From Azospirillum sp. RU38E (GTDB lineage: Bacteria; Pseudomonadota; Alphaproteobacteria; Azospirillales; Azospirillaceae), in the NCBI RefSeq assembly GCF_900188385.1, contig NZ_FZOI01000001.1, positions 186,001 to 250,000 of the forward strand: a stretch of DNA of 64,000 bases, given 5' to 3'. Of this stretch, positions 29,001-37,801 are shown in pieces. Numbering within the stretch: the first letter of the stretch is position 1; each line of letters begins with the position of its first letter. The translations under genes were made by a program, and so were the position numbers. Below the pieces are notes generated by a model. It was not told the DNA's origin. It did not search any database and saw nothing but the letters and a program-made list of their open reading frames with translations.

Positions 29001-30988
29001 AATTGCGCCTGATGGCCGTGGCCTGGGACACGACAAAGCTGGGCTCGGCCGAAAAGCGGCTGACGGTGCGTGATCCGGTGGTGGCGGAATTGATCCTGCC
29101 GCGCTTCCTGTCGCCGGCCGACCAGGGCCGCGCCACCGTGCTGCTGCATAATGTGGAGGGCCAGCCGGGCCCCTATCGCCTGACCATCTCCGCCAAGGAT
29201 GCCGTTTCCGGCGGGCAGGAGACGCGGGAGATTAATCTGGCTGCCGGTCAGCGGCAGGTCTTCACCGTGCCGCTGACGGGAAGCAGTGCCGGTATCGGTA
29301 CGGTGACGCTGGCCGTCAGCGGGCCGGGCGGCTTCCAGGTGCAGCGCAGCTGGCCCATCCAGGTGCGTCCGCCGCAATTGCCGGTGACGCGCGAAATGGT
29401 GGCCACCCTGGCACCGGGGGAGGTTTCCAACCTGCCGCCGGACCTGTTGGAAGGGTTGATACCCGGAACGGAAAAGGTGGCGCTCTCCATCTCCCGCTGG
29501 CAGGGCATGGATGTGCCCGGCATGTTGCGTTGGCTGGACCGGTACCCGTTCGGCTGTCTGGAACAGACGGTCAGCCGCGCCATGCCGTTGCTCTGGTTCA
29601 ACGATCTGGCCCTGCTGACAGAGGTGAAGCAGGATAAGGCGATTGCCGACCGTATCCAGGATGCCATCGACCGTGTGCTGACCATGCAGGACCCGGAAGG
29701 CGGCTTCCGCATGTGGGGACAGTATGGCAATGCGGCCAATCCGTGGCTGTCGGTTTTTGCGCTCGATTTCCTGAACCTGGCCGCTGATCAGGGCTATGTG
29801 GTGCCGGGGGATGCCTTGGCGCTGGGCCGGCAATGGCTGACCGGGGCCACCACCCGCTCCTATCCGGCGGAAGTGCAGGCCTATGCCGCCTGGGTACTGG
29901 CCCGCAAGGGGCAGGCCAATGCCGGCGACCTGCGTTATTTCCATGACAGCCGGATGCCGGATCAGGCACTGGCCTCGGCCCATCTGGCCGCCGCCCTGGA
30001 TGCCGTGGGCGAACGCGCCCGCGCCGGACAGGCGTTTGACACCGCCCGCAAGCAGTTGGCGCAATGGGCAGCCCGGGCGGAGGCCGACCAGCAGGCGCAG
30101 GAACAGGCCCGCCGTACCGGCAAGAAAGCCAACCTGCCGGCCCGCACCGATGCCTATGGCAGCCGGCTGCGCGATACCTATGCCATCGCCTCCCTGCTGG
30201 CGCTGGATGGGCGGGGGGCGGCCGTGCCGGCCCTGCTGAACACGGCCCAATTGTTTGACACGCGGGCGGAGGAGACCAACACCCAGGAAAAGGCCTGGAT
30301 GCTGCGCGCCGCATCCGCCCTGACCGGCAAGAATGCCAAGCTGGCGGTGACAGTGGATGGCAAACCGGCGGGGGCCGGTGACCCTGTATCCCTGCCGATA
30401 TCGCAGGACCGGCTGCGCACCGGGCTGGTGCTGGCCAATCAGGGGGAAACCGGGCTCTACCGCACCCTGTCGGTGGAAGGCGTGCCGGTGGAACCGGTGC
30501 CGGCCCAGGCCTCGGGCATCAGTGTCAGCAAATCCTTCTTCTCCATGAGCGGGGAGGCGCTGGACCTGTCGCAGGTGAAGCAGAATGACCGCATCATCGT
30601 GGTGCTGGAAGGCGATGCCGGAGAGGCAATGGCCAGCGGCGATTATGCCCTGCTGGACCTGCTGCCCGCCGGGCTGGAGGTGGAGGGCGTGATCCGCCCG
30701 GAACAGGCCGGCTATGGCTGGCTGGGGCGGATATCCTCCACCAACATCGCTGAAGGCCGCGACGACCGTTTCGTTGCTGCCCTCTCCCTGCCCACCTATG
30801 AGGAAAATGAAACGACACCCGGCCCCAACGGCGTGCGGTTGAACGGCAAATGGGGCTTCCGCATTGCCTATGCGGTGCGGGCGGTGACGCCCGGTTCCTT
30901 CGCCATGCCGGCAGTAGTGGCCGAACATATGTACCTGCCGAAGATCAAGGCCCGCACGGCGATGGGCCGGCTGGAGATTGCGGAGTGA
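26015..30988 (+). CDS. Bacterial alpha-2-macroglobulin (YfhM-type), membrane anchored
   Basis: Bacterial alpha-2-macroglobulins are large periplasmic protease traps thought to guard a damaged envelope. The 1657-residue protein begins MRSWMQMALAAVTVILLGVA, a single N-terminal hydrophobic anchor without a lipobox, unlike the E. coli lipoprotein. MG-type beta domains follow: DAFLYTERGIYRPGETVQLTALLRDR (near 415-440) is a characteristic block, and AAVDQGILQLTRFPTPKPQDYYL is the MG7-like region. The thioester motif GCLEQ has Cys1181, inside the domain PFGCLEQTVSRAMPLLWFND, and the alpha-alpha toroid follows. All this matches the family. It overlaps the PBP1C gene by a GTGA, the classic yfhM-pbpC pairing. 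Confidence 0.97.
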   Translation: MRSWMQMALAAVTVILLGVAGWGVAHWLGSAGERGGVVATGTNPPPAASPAEPARTTAPDSRPLTVSSQPVPDSPAFRFARLSTESANAVAEACLVFNRPLNSTRAVNYADYVQLPEGVTAGFRVDGPKLCLSGLAFGAEHEVTLRAGLPAADGAKLADDQNVTVSLSDRAPAVALGQGFILPRETGDGLPITTVNVDRLEVKLYRVGDRMLARMRQDFVDERTFYPYAAREVGEDTGKLVWQGEVAVKGPRNTAVTTLFPLADAIGKREPGAYLLTARNPDAPRNDGEDEYYYSESYRPQAGQWVVQSDLGLTSFRGDDGLTLSVRSLGSAKPLAGVRLSLIARNNEVLGEARTDAKGLVRFDAGLLRGEGGMAPVMVMAYQNDGDFNFLDLRRPGFDLSDRGVEGRRPSAAVDAFLYTERGIYRPGETVQLTALLRDREATALPGRHLTIRIRRPDGKEHQRFDLADKGGAAGSLSVVLPVSASRGQWEATAHADPEGPAVGSVRFQVQDFVPQRLALAINNKPERLALGGELSLNVNARFLYGAPGADLAGEARLTLEPDPAPFPAHKGFTWGIQADRFDVEPVDLSVDNTDAKGDTVVTGSLPAGPLGTQPLRAAISVAIREPGGRATSEQVYVPVPVTPVSIGIRPRFQDAVPEGAEAGFDVIAVDEAGTAVAAKGLSWRLVKDSSTWQWFRSGGTWKYQRVPREKVIASGALDIGTDKPASLAQNVSWGSYRLIVTDAASGAATSLDFYSGWYGESGPDRPDRLKLAADRAGYKPGDTARLRIDSEAAGEALIVIANETVHETRSVSVPAGGADVDIPIGADWGPGAYALVTLYRPLTADLGHAPVRAVGVAWLGLDPARRTLDVSIGTPDKILPRQSIKVPVTVKGAGKSAYLTLAAVDQGILQLTRFPTPKPQDYYLTKRELGVSMRDDYGRLIRAQGQGDDQGGDGFGGKGLDVVPTRTVALFSGIVALDGDGEATISLDIPDFQGELRLMAVAWDTTKLGSAEKRLTVRDPVVAELILPRFLSPADQGRATVLLHNVEGQPGPYRLTISAKDAVSGGQETREINLAAGQRQVFTVPLTGSSAGIGTVTLAVSGPGGFQVQRSWPIQVRPPQLPVTREMVATLAPGEVSNLPPDLLEGLIPGTEKVALSISRWQGMDVPGMLRWLDRYPFGCLEQTVSRAMPLLWFNDLALLTEVKQDKAIADRIQDAIDRVLTMQDPEGGFRMWGQYGNAANPWLSVFALDFLNLAADQGYVVPGDALALGRQWLTGATTRSYPAEVQAYAAWVLARKGQANAGDLRYFHDSRMPDQALASAHLAAALDAVGERARAGQAFDTARKQLAQWAARAEADQQAQEQARRTGKKANLPARTDAYGSRLRDTYAIASLLALDGRGAAVPALLNTAQLFDTRAEETNTQEKAWMLRAASALTGKNAKLAVTVDGKPAGAGDPVSLPISQDRLRTGLVLANQGETGLYRTLSVEGVPVEPVPAQASGISVSKSFFSMSGEALDLSQVKQNDRIIVVLEGDAGEAMASGDYALLDLLPAGLEVEGVIRPEQAGYGWLGRISSTNIAEGRDDRFVAALSLPTYEENETTPGPNGVRLNGKWGFRIAYAVRAVTPGSFAMPAVVAEHMYLPKIKARTAMGRLEIAE

Positions 30989-33018
30989 AGAAAAGTCGGG
31001 TGGCGATAGCGTCAGCAGGGGTGCTCGCGCTGGGGCTGCTCGCCACCGATCTGGCCTTGCCGCCCGACCTGTCCCGCTGGGACGGTCGGTCGGTGGAGAT
31101 ACTGGATCATGAAGGCCGGCTGCTGCGCCCCTTCCCCACGGCGGAGGGGGCGTGGCGGCTGACCACCAATCCCGATCAGGTGGACCCGCTTTACCGCGCC
31201 ATGCTGGTGGCGGTGGAAGATCGCCGCTATGGCTGGCATCCCGGTGTCGACCCGCTGGCCATTCTGCGGGCGGGGGCGCAGGGGGTACGGCATGGGCGGG
31301 TGATTTCCGGTGCGTCCACCCTGTCCATGCAGGCGGCCCGCCTGCTGTCCCCCAGCCCGCGCACCATCGGTGCCAAGCTGGCAGAGGCGGGGCGGGCGTT
31401 ACAGTTGCGCCGGCGGCTGGGTGCCGATGGCGTGCTGTCCCTCTATCTGACCCTCGCCCCCTTCGGTGGCCCGCTGGAGGGGGTGCGGGCGGCCAGCCTT
31501 GCCTGGTTCGGGCGGGAGCCGGGGCAATTGACCCCGGCCCAGGCGGCCCTGCTGGTGGCCCTGCCGCAATCGCCCGAACGGCTGCGGCCGGATCGCTTCC
31601 CGGCGGCGGCCAAGGCGGCGCGGGCCAAGGTGCTGGACCGCGCTGTGGCTGCAGGCCTGATCGCCGCCGATGTGGCCGACGCCGCCAAGGCCGAACCGCT
31701 GCCTATAACCATGCTGCCGCTGCCGATGCTGGCCCCGCATCTGGCGGAAAAGCTGGCGGCGGATCAGCCGGGCGGTGCCCGCATCCGCAGCACCCTGCAC
31801 AGCGACCTGCAGCGCGCCCTGGAAGGGGTGGGGCGGGCGGAACTGGCGCGGCTGGAGAAGGGCGGCGACATGGCCGTGCTGGTGCTGGATAACAGGGATG
31901 CCAGCGTATTGGCCCAGATCGGCAGCGCTGACTGGAAACAGCGCCAGTTGGATCTGTCGCGCGCCGTCCGCTCCCCCGGATCGGCGCTGAAACCGTTTAT
32001 CTATGCGGTGGCCTTTGATGATCTGTCGCTGCATCCCGGCACGCTGATTGATGATGCGCCACAGCGTTTTGGCGACTGGCTGCCCAATAATTTCGATGAT
32101 GGCTTCCATGGGGTGGTGACGGCGCGGGAGGCGTTGCAGCGTTCGCTGAACATCCCCGCTGTGCGGGTGCTGGAACGGGTGGGGCCGGGGCGGCTGGCGG
32201 CATTGCTGCGCCTTTCTGGGGCCGATCTGGCCTTGCCGCCCGCCGCCGAACCCGGCCTGCCGCTGGCACTGGGCGGGGTCGGGATCAGGCTGGGCGATCT
32301 GGCCATGCTCTATGCCGCCTTGGCGGATGATGGCTTGGCCCGGCCGTTGCGCCTGCGCGCCGATCAGCCGGCCCCCGCACCTGTCGGGCGGCTGGTGGGG
32401 GCCGATGCGGCCCGCGCTGTGCTGGCCGTGCTGCGCGACAGCCCGATGCCGGACGGGCTGGCCGGCGGGGCCGGCATCGCCCGGCGGCGGGTGGCGTTCA
32501 AGACCGGCACGTCCTTTGGCTTCCGCGATGCCTGGACGGTGGGTGTGTCCAATGATTACACGGTGGCCGTCTGGGTAGGCCGGGCCGATGGCGCACCCCG
32601 GCCCGGTGCGGCGGGGCGGCAGGCCGCCGCCCCCATCATGTTCCGCGTCTTCGATCTGTTGCCGCCGGATGGGGCAGGAAAGCCATTGCCCAACCCCGAC
32701 CATGCCCTGTTCCGCAACCCGCCACCGTCAGCCCTGACCCGCCTGGATAGCGGCGGGATGGCGGCCAATACCCGCACCGAACCGCTGCGTATCCTGTTCC
32801 CGCCCGATGGCGCGGAGGTGGAAGCGCTGGCGGAAGGGGTGTCGCTTTCCGCATCCGGTGGTCGCCCGCCTTACCGCTGGGTGGCCGATAATGTGCCGCT
32901 GCCCGATGACAGCCGGTTCTGGCAGCCGCCGGGTGCCGGCTTTTCCCGCCTGACGGTGATGGATGCCACCGGGCAGCGCGCCAGCGCCGCCATTCGGGTG
33001 CATTTGCCGGGTGAATAA
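30985..33018 (+). CDS. pbpC: Penicillin-binding protein 1C
   Basis: PBP1C polymerises and crosslinks peptidoglycan in the inner membrane facing the periplasm. The start is a GTG overlapping the upstream stop (GTGA), preceded by GGAG; this gives 677 residues with an N-terminal membrane helix (VAIASAGVLALGLLATDLAL). The GT51 transglycosylase has Glu78 in AVEDRRYGWHPGVD and GASTLSMQAARLL. The transpeptidase has Ser333 and Lys336 (SALK), SLN at 387-389 and KTG at 506-508 (FKTGTSFGFRDAW). The last about 90 residues form the PBP1C-type C-terminal beta domain. Translational coupling with the alpha-2-macroglobulin supports joint repair of damaged envelope. Confidence 0.97.
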   Translation: MKKSRVAIASAGVLALGLLATDLALPPDLSRWDGRSVEILDHEGRLLRPFPTAEGAWRLTTNPDQVDPLYRAMLVAVEDRRYGWHPGVDPLAILRAGAQGVRHGRVISGASTLSMQAARLLSPSPRTIGAKLAEAGRALQLRRRLGADGVLSLYLTLAPFGGPLEGVRAASLAWFGREPGQLTPAQAALLVALPQSPERLRPDRFPAAAKAARAKVLDRAVAAGLIAADVADAAKAEPLPITMLPLPMLAPHLAEKLAADQPGGARIRSTLHSDLQRALEGVGRAELARLEKGGDMAVLVLDNRDASVLAQIGSADWKQRQLDLSRAVRSPGSALKPFIYAVAFDDLSLHPGTLIDDAPQRFGDWLPNNFDDGFHGVVTAREALQRSLNIPAVRVLERVGPGRLAALLRLSGADLALPPAAEPGLPLALGGVGIRLGDLAMLYAALADDGLARPLRLRADQPAPAPVGRLVGADAARAVLAVLRDSPMPDGLAGGAGIARRRVAFKTGTSFGFRDAWTVGVSNDYTVAVWVGRADGAPRPGAAGRQAAAPIMFRVFDLLPPDGAGKPLPNPDHALFRNPPPSALTRLDSGGMAANTRTEPLRILFPPDGAEVEALAEGVSLSASGGRPPYRWVADNVPLPDDSRFWQPPGAGFSRLTVMDATGQRASAAIRVHLPGE

Positions 33019-33112
33019 TGGCCTGTTCCCCTTTGATCCCGCCTTGCCTGTTGCGCTGAAACATGGGAACTCCCTGGCGCCACCGTTGAATTAGAGCGGC
33101 GGGACAGGGGGG

Positions 33113-34015
33113 ATGATGGATCGTGACAAGGTCATATTGCCGCAGCAGCCGATTTCGGCCTCTCCGGAGCAGGTAGCCCTGACACGGCAGCATCTGCTGC
33201 CGGCGCAGGATGCAATCTATGACTATCTGCTGGGGCTGCGGGCGGAGCTCGATCCGGTGTTGTCCCAGCGCTTTCCCATGCGTTTCGGCAAGCCCTATCC
33301 CCTGGGCTGCTGCCTGGAAATCAGCAATAGGGTGGTGGGGGAGCTGAACAAGCGAATCCATAACCCGACCCATGCCGGTCTCGCGGCTATCCGCGCCTTT
33401 GTGACGGCGGGGGGCAAGGTGCGCAGCATCTGGGGGGTGCTGCGCGAGTCTTATTTTCAGAACGCCATGCAGTTCGGCGACCTCTATATCGATGTCTCCA
33501 ACGATACCGTGACCCCGACCAAGCCGAAGGTTGAGATATTGCCGATGGCCCAATCCGGGTTGGTGGCGATCCGCGATATCGACCATTTCATTCGCACGGC
33601 GGACAATTATTGGCAGATGAAAATTTACGCCAACCATGCGCTGCCGGGGTTGGCCCCTTTCATGCCGATGATCGGCATTTACAAAACCGGTGAGCCCTGT
33701 CTGCAATCAGCCTCGGATTACATGATCGCCTTGATGCTGCTGGATCGTTTTCAGATGGCGGAACACTGGCTGCGCAATGGCCCGCCCGCGCCGGCCCCGG
33801 TCGTCGATGCGTTTCGGGATGCAGCCGCCGCTCATTTACGCCCCTTGCCGGGCCAGGATGACCGGCAGGCCGCGATCCGCGCCTGTCAGTCGCTGCGCGC
33901 CATGCCCCGTGCTGATCTGTGGCGTCAACGCGATGATCGCGTCCGCGATTATCTGCGGCTGGTGGATGAACTGGCCAAGCGGGGCATTGTTTCCGCGCCA
34001 CCACCGGGGGAGTGA
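33113..34015 (+). CDS. Hypothetical protein, 300 aa
   Basis: I do not recognise this protein. It starts MMDRDKVILPQQPISASPEQ, with GGGG just upstream, and has no signal peptide or membrane segment. It is mixed alpha/beta with a Cys pair in PYPLGCCLEISNRVVGELN, a conserved-looking GGKVRSIWGVLRESYFQNAMQFGDLYIDVSNDTV core and a Pro-rich linker PPAPAPVVDAF near residue 225. The final about 70 residues are charged and helical (RDDRVRDYLRLVDELAKRG). Composition is normal for the region but with some lower-GC stretches. It is flanked by pbpC (94 bp) and DUF1993 on the same strand. Confidence 0.75.
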   Translation: MMDRDKVILPQQPISASPEQVALTRQHLLPAQDAIYDYLLGLRAELDPVLSQRFPMRFGKPYPLGCCLEISNRVVGELNKRIHNPTHAGLAAIRAFVTAGGKVRSIWGVLRESYFQNAMQFGDLYIDVSNDTVTPTKPKVEILPMAQSGLVAIRDIDHFIRTADNYWQMKIYANHALPGLAPFMPMIGIYKTGEPCLQSASDYMIALMLLDRFQMAEHWLRNGPPAPAPVVDAFRDAAAAHLRPLPGQDDRQAAIRACQSLRAMPRADLWRQRDDRVRDYLRLVDELAKRGIVSAPPPGE

Positions 34016-34093
34016 TGGCGGCCACTTTACAACCCACCGGCAATGGGCATCATCCGGGCGTCATATCTTCATCCTGTTGAGGAAACGCCCCAA

Positions 34094-34603
34094 ATGAGCC
34101 TCTCCTTCTACGATGCCTCTGTGCCTGCCCTGCGCCGGGGCCTGCTGGTGCTGGATAATCTGCTGGCCAAGGCGGAGGCCCATGTGGCCGAAACCGGCAT
34201 CGACCCGGCCACCCTGCTGAATGCCCGCATTGCCCCGGATATGCACCCGCTCACCCGGCAGGTGCAGATGGTCAGCGACAATGCCAAGGGGGCGGTCGCC
34301 CGGCTGGCCGGCATTGTCCCGCCCGCCATGGCGGATGAGGAGCAGAGCCTGGGAGAGCTGCGCCAGCGTATTGCCCGCACCATAGCCTTTCTGGACACGG
34401 TGCAGCCGGCGGATATTTCCGATGATGCCGGGCGGACCATTGTGCTGAAGCTGCCCAGCGGGGAGGTGCCGTTCACCGCCCAGACCTATCTGCTGGGCTT
34501 CGCCCTGCCCAATTTCTATTTCCACCTGACCACCGCCTATGATCTGCTGCGTCAGCAGGGGCTGGCGATCGGCAAGCGTGATTTCATCGGCCAATTGGGC
34601 TGA
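34094..34603 (+). CDS. DUF1993 domain protein (DinB-like)
   Basis: The 169-residue protein starts MSLSFYDASVPALRRGLLVL; GAGGAAACG lies upstream of this ATG and I prefer it to the longer frame at 34043. It matches DUF1993, a helical family related to DinB/YfiT-like metal-dependent folds, by PALRRGLLVLDNLLAKAEAH, LLNARIAPDMHPLTRQVQMVSDNAKG and the C-terminal LPNFYFHLTTAYDLLRQQGLAIGKRDFIG with a conserved His. The function is unknown. A perfect 15-bp hairpin follows the stop. Confidence 0.85.
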   Translation: MSLSFYDASVPALRRGLLVLDNLLAKAEAHVAETGIDPATLLNARIAPDMHPLTRQVQMVSDNAKGAVARLAGIVPPAMADEEQSLGELRQRIARTIAFLDTVQPADISDDAGRTIVLKLPSGEVPFTAQTYLLGFALPNFYFHLTTAYDLLRQQGLAIGKRDFIGQLG

Positions 34604-34614
34604 GGGGAAAATAG

Positions 34615-34650
34615 TCAGCGAGGGGCGGCATACGCGCCGCCCCTCGCTGA
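34615..34650. terminator. 15-bp hairpin after DUF1993 gene
   Basis: The arms at 34615-34629 and 34636-34650 (TCAGCGAGGGGCGGC and its complement) are perfect with a six-base loop. No T-run follows, so termination would need Rho or is absent; the next gene starts 13 bp later. Confidence 0.6.
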
Positions 34651-34662
34651 TGGGGCAAACGG

Positions 34663-34992
34663 ATGGATATGGCCGATTTCTTCACCGCGATGACGCTGGT
34701 TTTCGCAGCATTGAAATTGCTGCCGCTGCCCTTGTTGCTGAAGGCGGCCAAACAGCCTGACATGCTGGCCCGTGCCCCCTGGCACAGCGCCCTTTACTTC
34801 ACATCCAAACTGTCGGGCGTTCTGGCTGTGGCCTTCGCGCTTGCTGCCGCCGCCAGTGCGCAGAGGGCGGGGGAGGTGGCGGGCCTGTCGCTGCTGCTGG
34901 TGCTGGGCACCGCGCTGACGGGGTGGAGCATCTGGGCGCGGTTGCTGGGTCGCCCCTTCGGGTTGGCGGCATTGCGGCACCGCCAGCGCTGA
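34663..34992 (+). CDS. Small integral membrane protein (109 aa)
   Basis: The 109-residue protein starts MDMADFFTAMTLVFAALKLL and has three hydrophobic helices: about 7-26, 45-67 and 75-95. The pattern of a Lys-Leu-Leu-Pro helix end and short loops resembles small DoxX/Dox-like membrane proteins, but I cannot name the family. It ends in a basic tail (RHRQR). It is convergent with the methyltransferase gene at 35012. Confidence 0.7.
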   Translation: MDMADFFTAMTLVFAALKLLPLPLLLKAAKQPDMLARAPWHSALYFTSKLSGVLAVAFALAAAASAQRAGEVAGLSLLLVLGTALTGWSIWARLLGRPFGLAALRHRQR

Positions 34993-35011
34993 CGGCCCCC
35001 GTCCGTTTTTA

Positions 35012-35611
35012 TCAATCCCGCCAATAGCCCCAGACGCTGGCCGGTGGCACATTGGCGATGGTGAAGCCCACCCGTTCACCCTGGATGCCCAGTTCCTTGC
35101 GCTTCAGGGGGGAGCGTGCGGAATAAGTATAGGCGTAGAAACGCCGACCCTTGGGCATGATGGCGAAAATCTCCTCCACGATGGCGCGTTGGCCTTCGGT
35201 GGGGATCAGGATCATCGGGATGCCGCAGATAACGCTGCCCACCTTGCCCACCAGATGCGGCGGCAGCATCTTGCGCACATCCACCACATCGCCTTCCAGG
35301 ATGTTCACCGCCGGGAAATGCCGGCGCAGATAAGGCGCCAGTTCCGGGTCGCGTTCCACCGTATAAAGCCGGTTGGCCGGCACACCATGTTCCAGCAGGG
35401 CGCGGGTGATCGCACCCGTACCGCCACCGAACTCCACCACCACCTCATCCGGACCAAAAACAGCTTCGCTGGCAATCAGCCGGGAGAGCTGCGGCGAGGA
35501 TGGCGTGATGGAGGCCATTTGCAGCGGCCGCGCCATCCAGCGCTTGAAAAACAGCCAGGCGGCGTTCGGCTCCTTGGGCAGGGCGGCTGCCTCGGCGCGG
35601 TCTAGCGGCAT
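35012..35611 (-). CDS. SAM-dependent methyltransferase, PmtA/KsgA-like (phospholipid N-methyltransferase group)
   Basis: This is a class I SAM methyltransferase of about 199 residues, start placed at MPLDRAEAAALPKEPN; in-frame starts further upstream (35656, 35686) cannot be excluded. The SAM-binding motif I is VVVEFGGGTGAITRALLEHG. It is followed by LYTVERDPELAPYLRRHFP (acidic loop) and NILEGDVVDVRKML; SVICGIPMILIPTEGQRAIVEEIF is the post-motif region. This pattern belongs to the alphaproteobacterial group annotated as phospholipid or phosphatidylethanolamine methyltransferase. The substrate is inferred from the family only. It is convergent with the membrane protein. Confidence 0.8.
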   Translation of the reverse strand: MPLDRAEAAALPKEPNAAWLFFKRWMARPLQMASITPSSPQLSRLIASEAVFGPDEVVVEFGGGTGAITRALLEHGVPANRLYTVERDPELAPYLRRHFPAVNILEGDVVDVRKMLPPHLVGKVGSVICGIPMILIPTEGQRAIVEEIFAIMPKGRRFYAYTYSARSPLKRKELGIQGERVGFTIANVPPASVWGYWRD

Positions 35612-35754
35612 TTCGGGTCTGAACCCTCGTGGTTGAACCGTTTGGACAGCACACATGGCATGTGCCCTGCCGCAATGCAATGACAAGGCTGTGCGTTATC
35701 TTTAAGGCAGAACACCGTCTGGCAGTGGCCGGGCAGAGCTTTACCCTTTTTGTC

Positions 35755-37662
35755 TCAACCCCCCAGCCCTTCGGCCATTGCCTTTTCCATCTGTTCGGAC
35801 AGGTCCAGCCATTCCATTTCCGCCTCTTCCAGCTCGGCGGTCACGCCCCCCAGCTCAATCTGGATCTTCGTCACCTTGTCCGATGGCCCATCATACAGCT
35901 TCGGGTCGGCCAGCTTGGCTTCCAGTTCCGTCTTGCGCTTGGTCAGCTTGGCCATGCGCTTGTCGACATCCTCGATCTTGCGGCGCAAGGGGGCCAGTTG
36001 CTGGCGCAGCTCGGCAGCAGCCCGGCGTTCATCCTTGCGGTCGCGCGCCGGGGCGGTTGCGGCACTGCCGCTGCTTTTCTCCGCTGCCCTTTCGGCGCGG
36101 CTTTTGTCCAGCAGCAGGCGCTTGTAATCCTCCAGGTCGCCTTCGAACGGCTGGCAGGTGCCGTCATTGACCAGCCACAGCCGATCCGCCGTCAGTTCCA
36201 CCAGATGCGGATCGTGGCTGATGACGATGACAGCGCCCTCATACTCATTCAGCGCCTCCACCAGCGCCTCGCGGCTGTCGATATCCAGATGGTTGGTCGG
36301 TTCGTCCAGCATCAGGATATGCGGCGCGTCGCGCGTCATCATGGCCAGCAGCAGCTTGGCCTTTTCCCCGCCCGACAGGCCGGAGATTTTGGTGTCCGCC
36401 TTGGGCTGGGTGAAGCCGAACCGGCCCAGATGCGAGCGTGCCTGGCCTTCCAGCGTGCCGGGCGGCATCACCGCCTGCATCTGCTGCAGGGCTGTCCAGC
36501 CCATGTTCAATTCATCCGACTGGTGCTGGGCGAAATAGCCGACGCGCAGCTTGCCCGACCGGAACACCTCGCCGGACAGCGGCGCCATGCGCCCGGACAA
36601 CAGCTTCACCAGGGTGGATTTGCCATTGCCATTGGCACCCAGCAGGGCGATGCGGTCATCCCCGTCAATGCGCAGGTTCAGCCGTTTCAGGATCGCCTTG
36701 TCGCCATAGCCGGCCACCGCATTATCCAGCCGGATCAGCGGCGGGGCCAGTTCCTCGGGCGAGGGGAAATTGAAATTGACCGGCGTGTCGTCGATCACCT
36801 GAATGCGCGGCCCCAGCCGTTCGATGGCCTTCAGCTTGCTTTGCGCCTGGGTGGCCTTGCTGGCCTTGGCGCGGAACCGGTCCACGAAGGATTGCAGGTG
36901 TGCGCGCTGGGCATCCTGCTTGGCGGCCATGGCCTTGGCATGTTCCATCCGCATGGAGCGGACCTGCACGAACGTGTCGTAATTGCCGCCGTACGAGGTC
37001 AGCTTCAGCTGATCCAGATGCACGATACTGGTCGGCACCTTGTTCAGCAGGCCGCGATCATGGCTGACGATCAGCATCGTGTGCGGATAATTCTTAAGGT
37101 ACTCCTCCAGCCACAGGGTCGCTTCCAGGTCCAGATGGTTGGTCGGTTCGTCCAGCAGCAGCAGGTCAGGCTCGGTGAACAGCACGCCGGCCAGCGCCAC
37201 GCGCATCCGCCAGCCACCGGAGAAATCCGAACAGGGGCGCTGCTGCGCCTCGGCATTGAAGCCCAGACCGGACAGGATGCGGGCGGCGCGCGATTCTGCC
37301 GAATGCGCGCCGATATCCGCCAGCCGCGCATGAATCTCACCGATCCGTTCCGGGTCGGTGGCGGTTTCGGCCTCCGCCAGCAGGGCGGTGCGTTCGGTAT
37401 CGGCGGCCAGCACCGCCTCGATCAGCGTGGTCGATCCCGCCGGTGCCTCCTGCCGCACCCAGCCCATCTTCAGGCCCGATGGCAGGAAGATGGAGCCGGA
37501 ATCGGCGTGGATTTCGCCGGCGATCAGGCGCAACAGGGTGGATTTGCCCGTGCCGTTGCGGCCCACCAGGGCCACGCGGTGGCCGGCGGGGATGGTGACG
37601 CTGGCGCCTTCCAGCAAAAGCCGGCCGGCGATACGGTAGGTGAGGTCGGTGATCTGCAGCAT
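35755..37662 (-). CDS. ABC-F family ATPase (YheS/Uup-like)
   Basis: ABC-F proteins are soluble tandem ATPases that act on the ribosome. The 635-residue protein starts MLQITDLTYRIAGRLLLEGA. Domain 1 has Walker A VGRNGTGKSTLLRL, signature FSGGWRMRVALA and LLLDEPTNHLD. The linker (about 235-305) contains the charged P-site tRNA-interaction region LQSFVDRFRAKASKATQAQSK. Domain 2 has LGANGNGKSTLVKL, LSGGEKAKLLLA and LMLDEPTNHLD. The C-terminal coiled coil (about 540-635) matches YheS-type members. Both ATP sites look intact. It stands alone on the minus strand between two divergent/convergent neighbours. Confidence 0.95.
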   Translation of the reverse strand: MLQITDLTYRIAGRLLLEGASVTIPAGHRVALVGRNGTGKSTLLRLIAGEIHADSGSIFLPSGLKMGWVRQEAPAGSTTLIEAVLAADTERTALLAEAETATDPERIGEIHARLADIGAHSAESRAARILSGLGFNAEAQQRPCSDFSGGWRMRVALAGVLFTEPDLLLLDEPTNHLDLEATLWLEEYLKNYPHTMLIVSHDRGLLNKVPTSIVHLDQLKLTSYGGNYDTFVQVRSMRMEHAKAMAAKQDAQRAHLQSFVDRFRAKASKATQAQSKLKAIERLGPRIQVIDDTPVNFNFPSPEELAPPLIRLDNAVAGYGDKAILKRLNLRIDGDDRIALLGANGNGKSTLVKLLSGRMAPLSGEVFRSGKLRVGYFAQHQSDELNMGWTALQQMQAVMPPGTLEGQARSHLGRFGFTQPKADTKISGLSGGEKAKLLLAMMTRDAPHILMLDEPTNHLDIDSREALVEALNEYEGAVIVISHDPHLVELTADRLWLVNDGTCQPFEGDLEDYKRLLLDKSRAERAAEKSSGSAATAPARDRKDERRAAAELRQQLAPLRRKIEDVDKRMAKLTKRKTELEAKLADPKLYDGPSDKVTKIQIELGGVTAELEEAEMEWLDLSEQMEKAMAEGLGG

Positions 37663-37801
37663 GATGGGGTGGGCTTTACCACAGGTGCTGTCTGTGCAGA
37701 AGCGGCACGCATATAAGCTTTCACAGATTGGACGTTGTGGACGGACCTATACATCGGTATAAGGCCGCGCAAGTTTAACCGCTTAGGCCCAGGAGATTCC
37801 C

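Noticed and set aside
25988-30928. A 1646-residue open frame antisense to the alpha-2-macroglobulin gene
   Set aside because: It is a His/Gly/Gln/Arg-rich shadow produced by the GC-rich third positions of the real gene. The sense frame has a full family domain order and thioester motif.
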